Positions 56,113 to 64,000 of a stretch of 64,000 nucleotides of DNA are shown piece by piece. The DNA is from Mesostigma viride. Its lineage: Eukaryota > Streptophyta > Mesostigmatophyceae > Mesostigmatales > Mesostigmataceae. The DNA is taken from contig RPFO01000072.1 of the NCBI GenBank assembly GCA_009746045.1, forward strand, positions 3,545,237 to 3,609,236. The letters are read 5' to 3'. Below the pieces are notes generated by a model. The model saw only the letters and a program-made list of their open reading frames with translations. It was not told the origin of the DNA and made no database searches. Made by a program: the position numbers and the translations under genes. Each line of letters starts with the position of its first letter. Position 1 is the stretch's first letter.

Positions 56113-59012
56113 TTACACGAACACGACACTCTGCTCAGAGATCAGATGGAAAGGCGTATCAGTGATAGTCCCAAGAGAGTTGGAACCGGTCAGAGTGTTG
56201 GGAGCTGGATTCACACCAACCCACCCATTCATGCCACCGGAACCACGCACCTTCACCAACTGGAGACCCTCGTTGTTCGAAATACGGAAACCATACGTTA
56301 CCGTCTGGTTGGCAGCATACATCTCCTTCCAGCCGTACATCTGGGTGTTGGCTGACGAAATCGCGGCGGCCTTCACACGGACGTCATCGAACCACACGGC
56401 GATGCCGCTCTTACCCGGGCCCAGACGCAGCATTGGAGTCGAACCGACGTTCGCAGATCCTGCAATGGAAGCAACGGAGACGCCGTCGACATACATTTGG
56501 GTGCTAGAACCGTTGCGCACAACAGCGAGAACAAAAGGGGTGGCGTACGCGACAATGTTAGCGGTCTCAACAGTGTTCGTCCCGTCTGTAAGGGTAAGCT
56601 TTCCGAAACTGCTCACCGTCACAGAAGTGGCAGCAGAGGCACCGATGTACGACATGATCTGAAGACCGTTAGCGGCGGCAGAGGCAAAGTTAGAGCGGGG
56701 AATCACCTTCATGATGAGCGAAAAAGTGCCGGTGGGAAGAGAAGTGTTGCATGTACCAGTCTGGTTTCCAGACGCGTCGATCTTAAAGACTCCGCTCTGG
56801 ACAACGGCACCGGCGTTCAGAGTCATCACCTTGCTGCCGACCTCGGACGTGTTGCTGGAGTTGAACTCCCAGCGGACGTCGTCAGTGCCGGACTCGAGCG
56901 AGGCGAGTGAGAGAGTGGTTCCTGGCGCCTCGCGGTCTGCGGACTCGATGGTCCTGGAAACATGAGCTGACCGCCCTCAAAATGCCAGTACGAACCCGAG
57001 GTCGTCGCCTTGTCCTGGGTGGTCTCGCCGGTGCCCATGTGCCAAGTGAGAGCGCGGCTAGAATAGGACGCACTGCCGTCGACAAACAGACCCGCATTCT
57101 CAGACGCCGCGTTGGTCGAGGCCATGCCCTTGTTCAGCTTGAAGTAGTCGATGGTGTAGTTCTGGTTGGACGATAAATTAATGCTACCAAACATGATTGT
57201 GTCAGTTGCAGTCGAATCCCTCCAGAAGATGTCCGCAATGTTGAAAGTCGAGCTGGCGCCGTTGTTATAGGTCATCGTGGTATACGCCCCACCGTCCTTA
57301 TTGTACGAAAGCGTCATTAGCCCGCTGGGCCTGTCGAGACTGATCCTGAAGACGTAGGTACCAGCTGCGTTCAAGAAATTGTGAGTGTCGGTGTAGTAGT
57401 TAGCCGCACTTGTCAGCTTCTGAATATTGAGCATTAGGCCTCCAGAATGGGTAAAAAACCTGACCCACGATTGCCCCCCTACAGTCTGTTCCAGGGCGAA
57501 GAACTGCATGTCACCTCCAGCGCTGGTAGTCAGAGCGCTGGTGATGGTGATAGGGAACTCGATGGAAACGCTTTCAGTGGTAAAATTCAAGACGGACGCC
57601 GGAATGCTGGTGTACGCGGAAGGATAGTAAAACGCCGCTCGAGAAGAATTGGCGGTGCTGATGTTCAGAGCCCCACCGCTGACAGACGCGCCAGAGAAAA
57701 CGCTCAGGTTGATGTTGTACGCGGCAACCGCGTTGGCCGAGTTAGTAAACTGAAAGTCCATGATCGCAGCGGACCCAGGTTGGTAACCCACCTTCACCGT
57801 CTTGTCCATGATCTCCAGGTTCCCGCTTGCGTTGGTGCTCTCGAGCACGCCTGCGATCTTGAGGTCGCCAGTGGTCGTGAGAGTTCCGGTCACGGCCGTC
57901 GTGCCGCTCGCGCTCATGAGCTGCAGGTCGCCCGCCGAGGTCGTCACCTTACCGCTGCCGCCCGCGGTGCTGGTCAGGATCAGATCCTTGCCCACCGTCA
58001 GAGACGCGCCGCCGGGAGTGATAGACATGGCCGAGCTGCTAGTCGTGACTGCCGCGTTCGTCACGACCACGCCACCCAGAGTCACCGGGTTCGCCGCGGA
58101 CCCAGCGGAAGAAATCGTCAAATTACCCGTGGCCGTGCTCAGAGCCGAACCGGCAAAAGTAACATTCGCCGCCTGAACCGTGTTTGACGCAGAGCCAGCG
58201 GAAGTCAAGGCCAGGGTCCCGCTCGACGTCGTGATCGCGCTGTCCGTGACCTTGACGTTCTCCACCACGACAGACTTGGTCGCGCCGGCCGTGAGAGTAA
58301 GATCCACGTCGCTGGTCACCGTCATTGCGTTGTCCGTGACCTTGACGGACTCCACAATAACAGACTTGCTGGCACCGGCCGTCAGAGTCAAGTCCACGTC
58401 GCTAGTCACCGTCATGGCATTATCGGTCACCTTCACGCTCTCCACGACGACCGACTTGGTGGCTCCTGCTGTCAGGGTCAAGTCCACGTCGCTGGTCACC
58501 GTCATGGCATTATCGGTCACCTTGACGCTCTCCACGACCACCGACTTAGTGGCGCCTGCCGTGAGTGTCAAGTCAACATCGCTAGTAACGGTCATAGCAT
58601 TATCGGTCACCTTCACACTCTCCACCACCACGGACTTGGAAGGGCCCGCCGTGAGCGACAGATCCACGTCCCCGTTTACGGTCATAGCGGAAGCGTTAAA
58701 GACTACATCATCTACGCGAACCGTCCCGGTGCTAGAAGTAATATCGAGACCACCCGTCGAAGTGGTCATTTCGTTTTCCGCGAGCACGATATTCCCTACG
58801 GACAGATCGCCTGTCATGCTAGTGCTACCCGTGATCAGAAGCATGTTAGAACCGTCGACTCCCATCCCGTCATTGGGGGTGAGATAGATACGGTCCTTAG
58901 ACGTAATCACTAAATCATGGTTGAGAGCCAAGGGGTTAGTGTCACCGTGCAGGGCGGTCGTGGTGAGGCTACCCAGGCGCATGTTAGACAGGTTCTCGCA
59001 TGGGGTCGTCAT
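56113..59012 (-). CDS. Long fibre-type protein with tandem repeats and two lectin-like domains (one frame break)
   Basis: Two frames (59012-56826 and 56829-56113) form one protein of about 960 residues. N-terminus: CENLSNMRLGSL, DLVITSKDRIYLTP. Residues ~115-265: five copies of a 30-residue unit (KSVVVESVKVTDNAMTVT ... DVDLTLTAG), typical of beta-helical or triple-stranded fibres. Residues ~430-640: a LamG/concanavalin-like domain (FTTESVSIEFPITI, WVRFFTHSGGLMLNIQ, GTYVFRISLDRPSGLMTLSYN, NYTIDYFKLNKG). After the break a second such domain (FSLIMKVIPRSNF, PFVLAVVRNGSSTQMYVDGV, IAVWFDDVRVKAA). The break lies near 56953-56954, where one base of a pair seems missing. It likely projects from the capsid and binds sugars on the host. 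Confidence 0.8.
58241..58690. repeat. 90-base tandem repeat in the fibre gene
   Basis: Five units start at 58241, 58331, 58421, 58511 and 58601 with a period of exactly 90 bases; units are highly similar and keep the reading frame (30 residues each). They encode the repeated VESVKVTDNAMTVTSDVDLTL segments of the minus-strand fibre protein. Confidence 0.9.
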
Positions 59013-59042
59013 GTTGAAAGTGATATGTATTATACATGCATA
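59013..59042 (-). promoter_or_regulatory. AT box before the fibre gene
   Basis: A tgtattataca box (59026-59036) lies about 14 bases before the fibre start at 59012 on the minus strand, similar to the boxes of MCP3 and the gene at 49689. Confidence 0.4.
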
Positions 59043-59049
59043 AAAAAAT

Positions 59050-60179
59050 TTACACTTTAACTGGTTCCATAACCAACGTCACTCGACGGAGGATGGCATC
59101 TTTCTCGCTATCCTTCAGAGTCCTGCCCTTCACCTTTGTGAAAAAGTCTTTGCTCAGCCAAGCCCCCTCGACCCAATACGCGATCTCGCTGGGCTGGATG
59201 TCCTTCTCATCTTCTTCAAAGGTCACCGAAGCCCTGTTGTTCACGGGGAGAACGATGAATGTACGCCCGCTTTGGATGCGGAAGTTCCCGCTGCCCGACA
59301 AGAAGACCATGCCTTTCGTTGGAGGGAATCCCACGAGCACATCGGCCTTCAGATCGTGGTTGGAGAAGACCATGTCAAAAAACCCTCTTGAAGCCTCGGG
59401 AGGACATATTCTTCGGCTCCACTGTCGATGTGCAGAAGCGTCCCCGCAGGCACTGCGAACTTGAGCATGTTCTTAGGATCCACGGACCGAAACGTGTTTT
59501 TCGCGTCCTGGCCCTTTCCGAACATCACAACTTTCGGCCCTTCGAACAGGATCCGGTTAGAGTTCGCGAGAACGAGGTGGGAGTAAGGCCGGTGAAAAGA
59601 AGCGGCCTCTAGACGGGACTGCGCGAGTTTCGTCTCGACGGTATGTTTTTTCTCCGGGAAAACGACCATCAAGTCGCAAGGGTAGGTTCGGATCCATCGA
59701 AAAATGTGGAGCAGCGCCAGTACGACCGCGTACTCGTGGTGAAAAAGAGACAGGCATCCCGTCTTCCTCATCGTTGCCGCCTCGAAAATGATCACATCGA
59801 TCCCGGGTCTATACTTGAGGAACCGAACAACGTTTCTCCACTCGATGACGACTGTGGGGATACCGTCTTGATAACCGACTCCTCCGAAGTCGCCCACCAC
59901 CTCCCATTGCGCGTCGACGACATCGTAGACGACGAATCGAACGCAAGTCTTTTTCTCGAACGAAAACTTCTGTTTCCATTGCGCTTTGATGAGGTCGCTG
60001 AACTCTGCCGGGCACTCGAAAATATCCGCTTTGAGAACGGGCCAGATTTCGCTCATCATGGTCTTGGACGTCATGCCGAGAAATGCGGCATCTCCTCTGT
60101 TGTTTTTCAAAACCTCTGAAAAAACGCGGTTTCGTAGTTCAGATGGCAGACTTGCAAAATCGCCCAAGCCCTCTTCCAT
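59050..60179 (-). CDS. F-box-like protein (frame broken once)
   Basis: Two frames (60179-59349 and 59373-59050) form one protein of about 375 residues. The N-terminus holds an F-box-like pattern, FASLPSELRNRVFSEVLKN, which in eukaryotes binds Skp1 and recruits targets to SCF ubiquitin ligases. The middle has strands with IDVIIFEAATM, LMVVFPEKKH and HLVLANSN, and the end has LSGSGNFRIQSGRTFIVLP and YWVEGAWLSKDFF. The break falls in a six-base A run (plus 59377-59382) which seems one base short. F-box proteins are common in several NCLDV groups and can redirect host protein turnover; the target is unknown. Confidence 0.6.
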
Positions 60180-60201
60180 TTTTTCTCGACGTGGTATGCG
60201 A

Positions 60202-60969
60202 CTACGAGGAATAATTCAAGTCGTACGCGCCCACCCTTAACAGCAAAGGAGAGGTGATTTGTACAGAATCCTGCGGCGTTATCGAAACCGTCGGCATTCC
60301 GAGTTCCTTCTTAACGGAACTTCGGAGATCTGGATTGCAGTCGTCGCCTCTACAGAGTTTCATCTCGACAAAATCGCGAACGCTGCCTCCTTTTTCTTTG
60401 ATTCCGTTCAAGGTGTTGATAAGTTCTTCTACTTGTTTTTCGCAAGGGACAGGGTCTTGAAGACACGGTTCGTTACGCATTTTTATGGCAAGTATCTGAT
60501 CTCTTGTCGGAACGGGGTGCCCTAGCAAGATCTTTACCATCCAGTAATCAAGCGCATCTTGGATCTTGTCGTACTTCATTTCAGTCGTCAACTTCTCGAT
60601 GATCGCGTTCCGAACCTTTTGCGCGTTCACATTGCATAATTGGACGTCATCATCACCGCAAGCCAAGTTGTGCACAATCAAGATCTCTCGCTGGGACGGC
60701 AACTCCACGTGCCCGTCCGCATCAAGATTTTCCATGATCTTTTTCACCCAGAAGTCGGACTCGGACTCAATAAACGCGTCGTTGAAACCTGCGCCTGTCA
60801 GATATTTGTCCCCATAAACTTGTTTAGCTTCAGCGCTGGAATCTGACTGTTCTGACTTTTCCTGTTGTTTAAAAGAATACATCCGAACAGCCAAAACGCC
60901 TGACTGCGCACCCGCGGCAAATATAAAGAAGATAACGAGCTTCCACAAAAAACCGATCCCTTTCCCCAT
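60202..60969 (-). CDS. Membrane-anchored Cys-containing protein, paralogue A
   Basis: The protein has 255 residues. An N-terminal membrane segment (FLWKLVIFFIFAAGAQSGVLAV) precedes a domain of ~210 residues with paired Cys (ACGDDDVQLC, CLQDPVPC, LCRGDDC). It matches the next gene in layout: YDKIQDALDYWMVKILLGHPVPT versus YDNLEDAETYWTIQVLMGKPVPT and KLCRGDDCNPDLRSSVKKELGMPT versus NLCKGDGCNPSIKDSLKKELGLPT. The Cys pairs suggest disulphides formed by a viral thiol-oxidase pathway, common for NCLDV membrane proteins. A ctatatctatac box precedes the start. Confidence 0.7.
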   Translation of the reverse strand: MGKGIGFLWKLVIFFIFAAGAQSGVLAVRMYSFKQQEKSEQSDSSAEAKQVYGDKYLTGAGFNDAFIESESDFWVKKIMENLDADGHVELPSQREILIVHNLACGDDDVQLCNVNAQKVRNAIIEKLTTEMKYDKIQDALDYWMVKILLGHPVPTRDQILAIKMRNEPCLQDPVPCEKQVEELINTLNGIKEKGGSVRDFVEMKLCRGDDCNPDLRSSVKKELGMPTVSITPQDSVQITSPLLLRVGAYDLNYSS

Positions 60970-60981
60970 GAACTACTATAT

Positions 60982-61809
60982 CTATACAGTAGATTTCGTC
61001 TCCGTTGGCGTTGACTCCGCTGTGATGGAGTCGAACAATACCGGCTTCGGAACGTCCGGATTTTGACCGGGCGAAGATTCTGACAGCGCGAGCGCTTCAG
61101 CCGGCGTGAGAGAGATGGTGGGCAACCCCAACTCTTTTTTTAAGGAGTCTTTAATGGAAGGATTGCACCCGTCTCCTTTGCAAAGGTTCATCTTCACAAT
61201 ATCATCAAAACTCAATTTCGATTCCTTGATATTGTTAAGTTTGGTTATCAGAGATTCCACTCGATAATGACACGTTTCATAAATCGATCTGGATGTAGGG
61301 ACGTATCCTGGAGAACAAGCGCCTTCACGTAGGCCGTTATTGGAACCGAGCGTGACCTGATCGGCCGTCGGAACCGGTTTTCCCATAAGAACTTGGATAG
61401 TCCAATACGTTTCCGCGTCCTCGAGATTATCGTATTGCATGCGATCTGCCAGCCTTTCGATGATGCGCCTTCGTATCTTTTTTAAGACCGGGCCGCACAC
61501 ACTGGAGTCGCAATCTGTCACTCGCATCCGAATAGAAATATCGCGGTCGGAGGGCAATTGGTACTCTTTTTCCAACTCAAAGCTGTTCATTACATTGGTT
61601 ACCCACATCTTGGCCATGGCATCCACCATTATGTCCGATCCAAAACACTCTGTGCCCGGTGCACAAGTACCTGAACGGGAGTAATTCATCTCTTCCACTA
61701 CCTCTTCTTCTTTTGCGGCGTATTGCCGATAGGCCAGTGCTCCTATTTGTGCGCCCATCGCGACAGTCAGAAAAATGATTAGTTTCCAAGCAGCCCCGAT
61801 TCCTGACAT
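60982..61809 (-). CDS. Membrane-anchored Cys-containing protein, paralogue B
   Basis: The protein has 275 residues. It has the same design as its downstream neighbour: N-terminal membrane segment (AWKLIIFLTVAMGAQIGALAY), Cys pairs (CAPGTEC, CDSSVC, CSPG...TC, LCKGDGC) and the shared PTADQV/PTRDQI and KKELGLPT segments. A longer Ser/Pro/Thr-rich tail follows. The two genes lie 12 bases apart and clearly arose by tandem duplication. Function is unknown; exposure on the virion surface or inner membrane is likely. Confidence 0.7.
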   Translation of the reverse strand: MSGIGAAWKLIIFLTVAMGAQIGALAYRQYAAKEEEVVEEMNYSRSGTCAPGTECFGSDIMVDAMAKMWVTNVMNSFELEKEYQLPSDRDISIRMRVTDCDSSVCGPVLKKIRRRIIERLADRMQYDNLEDAETYWTIQVLMGKPVPTADQVTLGSNNGLREGACSPGYVPTSRSIYETCHYRVESLITKLNNIKESKLSFDDIVKMNLCKGDGCNPSIKDSLKKELGLPTISLTPAEALALSESSPGQNPDVPKPVLFDSITAESTPTETKSTV

Positions 61810-61825
61810 ACTTTACAACTTATAG

Positions 61826-63048
61826 TTAGATTTCTAAAACAATCGCAGACGCGTCCTCGGGCTTCTTCTTTTTCGAACCGCCGCCTCGCTTCTTTTTCGG
61901 AGTTCCGTTCATATGAATGGTCCTCGTGTCCCCGTCTCCCATGACGCTTCCGGTCACGCTTTCATCGTCCTTCCCGTCGATGGTCTCGACTACGACGGCC
62001 TCGCTCGGTCGGTTTGACCCGAGAGACTCCTGCACGATGCTGTCTAAGGTCGAATGACTCGGAGCCATCGCTCTCGCCCTTGTCCCGTCCATCAATCCTC
62101 CCATATCGAACCCGGGGCCGCGCATGACGTACGGCTCCTTTGGCGCGCTAGGCTCGGATTTTGAAGCGGCAGCCGGAGGAGGTGGACGACTTTGCGGAGG
62201 TTGAGAACCGTCCATACTGTTCTTCATCATCACCTTCAGCAACGACTTCATGAGCTCAGGGTCTTGTTTCGCGATTTCTGACATCGATGGAAGACCCGCT
62301 CGCGTAAAGCTCGCCGTCATATGGAACATGAGCGCCGAACCACCCACCATCATGATGAGTTCCAATTCGGGTGCCATAGCGACCTTTCCTCTGTGCTTGT
62401 CGTACAATCGCTCGAACACGTTATCGTAATCCCCGATGTTGGCCATCACGCTTTCTGACCATCCGTCTAACTTTAGGCCAATAGGGTCGTACCTATTGTT
62501 TAGAAACTGCATCGCACTTGTCCCGGCGACTAAGATCTGACGCATCATGTTGACGGCGTTTCGGCATTCCGCGGCTCTTTCGATCTTTGAACACTCGAAT
62601 CGCATTTCGTCTAAATCCGAACGCATGTCAAACTGAGGAACCTCGAACCCACGCTCCTTCATCCGATGCATTTTGTGGAGAAGTTCCGACTTCTCTCGAA
62701 AGACCTCTTCTCTCGAAGGCCCTTGTTGCATCGGAGGCGTTCGTTCCTGCCCGTCCCCCCCATCATGTCGTCGAATGCGTCGTCTTCGTCTCCGAAATCG
62801 TCAAACGCGAATTCATCTGACATCCCCTTCCCCGGACCGCTGTCCGACCGTACAGGTTCAGCATATTGCGACCTTGCTTTCTTCGGGTTCGCGAGCATGT
62901 CGAAGAGGTCGTCGCCCGGCCCGCCCGTGTCGATGATCACCTTCGCGGCGTGAATAGGAGGCGGACGAGCCCCTCTCAAGCCGCCTTTGACCACCGGCAC
63001 GTCGTCGTCTTCTTCGACTACATCTACACCAAGGAAGCGTGTCGCCAT
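61826..63048 (-). CDS. NCLDV conserved protein, DUF5767-like (frame broken once)
   Basis: Two frames form one protein of about 407 residues. It starts at 63048 (MATRFLGVDVVEEDDD) with an acidic, disordered N-terminus. After a break near 62735-62739 (a short run missing one base) it continues with EVFREKSELLHKMHRMKERGFEVP, DPIGLKLDGWSESVMANIGDYDNVFERLYDKHRG and PELELIMMVGGSALMFHMTASF, a signature I associate with the DUF5767 family of large DNA viruses. The C-terminus is Pro/Ser-rich and ends in basic KKKRGGGSKKKK. The family is virion-associated in some viruses; exact function is unknown. The family number is from memory. Confidence 0.7.
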
Positions 63049-63130
63049 ACTCTTTCTAAGTACGCGCATATATCTTTGCACCCCCCCAAACGCACCCTGC
63101 AAAACAATTTGTAGCCAATTTACAAGAACC

Positions 63131-63904
63131 ATGACCTTGCAACTTTTGGCGCTTGCTGGAAGTATTGGCGCATTTTTTATTTTCTCGGCAGGCGTTTTGA
63201 TGACCAAGATGGCGGAGGACACAGAGTCGGATGTAAGCGACGACGACATTGTCACGGAAGAAAACTCGTTCGACAAAGACGATTACATTTTCATCCCCCC
63301 CGCTAAAAAAACCGACCAGTTTCTCGAAGATTTGAACACTCCTGATCGCATCCTCGCCATCGCTCGAGAAAACGAAGAACGGCGACGGATCGAAAACGCC
63401 ATGATGGAACGCATCCCCGCGCCCATGGAAATACCCGTCCGTGCCATGTCTCGATGCCCCGACACGATAGAAGAACCCGACAACGCCGTGACCGCGTCTA
63501 GCATGACAAATCGGCTCGGGAATCACGCGGGAAGATGGTACGCGCTCGGACCTCTTGTCGCGGTGTTTGACGACACGGACCTAACCTTCTACGTTGCGCG
63601 AATTTTACCGCAAGAGTTTACCGAAGACCTGATGAGTCATGCTCCTGTGATCGCGACACACAGAACGTCTGTTCCTTCACTCGAATACACGAAGAACGAC
63701 ATTGATTCCATCATGAACAACCTCGCGCGCCAGGCTCCCACTTCGTGCGTCTCTAAATCCTACCTGGTCATGCACGATTCGGAGCCCTACAACATTGGTA
63801 TTGCAATGTTCGAATGCACGCAGCCGCGAGAAGGCAATGCGGGTAATTACACAGCAAGAAAGATTTTCGTATTTCGTTATACAGACTTTTATTCATATGA
63901 TTAG
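63131..63904 (+). CDS. Membrane-anchored unknown protein
   Basis: The protein has 257 residues from ATG 63131; an open frame extends upstream but overlaps the divergent gene. An N-terminal membrane segment (LQLLALAGSIGAFFIFSAGVLM) is followed by an acidic stretch (DTESDVSDDDIVTEENSFDKDD), a Pro/Arg piece and a C-terminal globular domain of ~130 residues (GRWYALGPLVAVFDDTDLTFYVARIL, KSYLVMHDSEPYNIGIAMFEC, RKIFVFRYTDFYSYD). No known family is recognised. The frame is intact. Confidence 0.65.
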   Translation: MTLQLLALAGSIGAFFIFSAGVLMTKMAEDTESDVSDDDIVTEENSFDKDDYIFIPPAKKTDQFLEDLNTPDRILAIARENEERRRIENAMMERIPAPMEIPVRAMSRCPDTIEEPDNAVTASSMTNRLGNHAGRWYALGPLVAVFDDTDLTFYVARILPQEFTEDLMSHAPVIATHRTSVPSLEYTKNDIDSIMNNLARQAPTSCVSKSYLVMHDSEPYNIGIAMFECTQPREGNAGNYTARKIFVFRYTDFYSYD

Positions 63905-63906
63905 AT

Positions 63907-64000
63907 TCAAGAAACTGCTTCTTCCCCGTTCAAGCGGCCATACACACGGGCCGATGGTTCTAGCAAAAAAGGGCCGCTTAGCACGTCAGGAAACGTTGCC
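63907..64000 (-). CDS. Partial gene at the right edge, C-terminal end
   Basis: A minus-strand frame is open from the window edge to a TGA at 63907-63909, giving about 30 residues (PDVLSGPFLLEPSARVYGRL is its core). It reads like protein, while the other minus frame I followed closes quickly. It is too short for any family call. Confidence 0.4.
   Translation of the reverse strand, partial: ATFPDVLSGPFLLEPSARVYGRLNGEEAVS

Noticed and set aside
58180..58887. 235-residue plus-strand ORF with tandem repeats
   Set aside because: It is the antisense translation of the 90-base repeats of the minus-strand fibre gene; the minus frame extends over the whole protein and has lectin-like domains.
62987..63130. 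Upstream extension of the gene at 63131
   Set aside because: The extra frame is antisense to the start of the DUF5767-like gene and Ser/Thr-rich; the start at 63131 begins directly with a membrane anchor.

Overview
The window looks like a stretch of a nucleocytoplasmic large DNA virus (NCLDV, Nucleocytoviricota) genome carried inside a eukaryotic genome. The viral side shows four double-jelly-roll major capsid protein (MCP) genes, an A32-type packaging ATPase, a VLTF3-like late transcription factor, PCNA, a DUF5767-like family protein, a DUF5762-like membrane protein, and two fibre-type genes with lectin-like domains. Genes are packed tightly on both strands, show no introns, and often have an AT-rich TATATA-like box 15-35 bases before the start codon. 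Inside this viral DNA sit GC-richer eukaryotic retrotransposons: two PAT-type DIRS elements (RT, RNase H and tyrosine recombinase with split direct repeats) and one Ty1/copia-like LTR element. One of them cuts a viral gene in two. This fits a giant endogenous viral element. PAT-type DIRS elements are known from volvocine green algae among other hosts, so an algal host is plausible but not proven.

Layout. 1-4.9 kb: a partial Rieske-domain protein at the left edge, small unknown genes, a Lys/Ala/Glu/Pro-repeat protein, VLTF3 and PCNA. 4.9-7.1 kb: a LysM-containing structural-type gene. 7.1-13.7 kb: MCP1 (minus), MCP2 and MCP3 (plus); MCP3 carries a ~600-residue lectin-like insert. 13.7-19.0 kb: PAT element 1, inserted just before MCP4. 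19.0-26.5 kb: MCP4, the packaging ATPase, a JAMM-motif protein and several unknown genes, including the intact member of a structural-type paralogue pair. 26.5-39.6 kb: PAT element 2, which splits the second member of that pair; a 7.85-kb copia-like element is nested in the PAT ORF2. 40.2-49.7 kb: an acidic nuclear-type protein and a minus-strand cluster of virion-type genes that includes a 1189-residue DDE transposase-like protein. 49.7-54.0 kb: a heavily broken fibre gene and a broken small fibre-like gene. 54.0-64.0 kb: small genes, a PD-(D/E)XK nuclease-like protein, a long fibre gene with 90-bp tandem repeats, an F-box-like protein, tandem membrane paralogues, the DUF5767-like gene, and a partial gene at the right edge.

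Many viral and transposon genes carry frameshifts. Most of those I could resolve look like a single base missing, usually from a short homopolymer, in otherwise well-conserved frames. This suggests uncorrected long-read indels at least as much as true decay. The 49.7-54.0 kb region is different: it has many breaks that cannot be explained so simply.

Read together, most viral genes serve the virion (capsid, vertex or fibre, membrane, packaging) and late gene expression. No DNA polymerase, primase-helicase or RNA polymerase gene is in this window.
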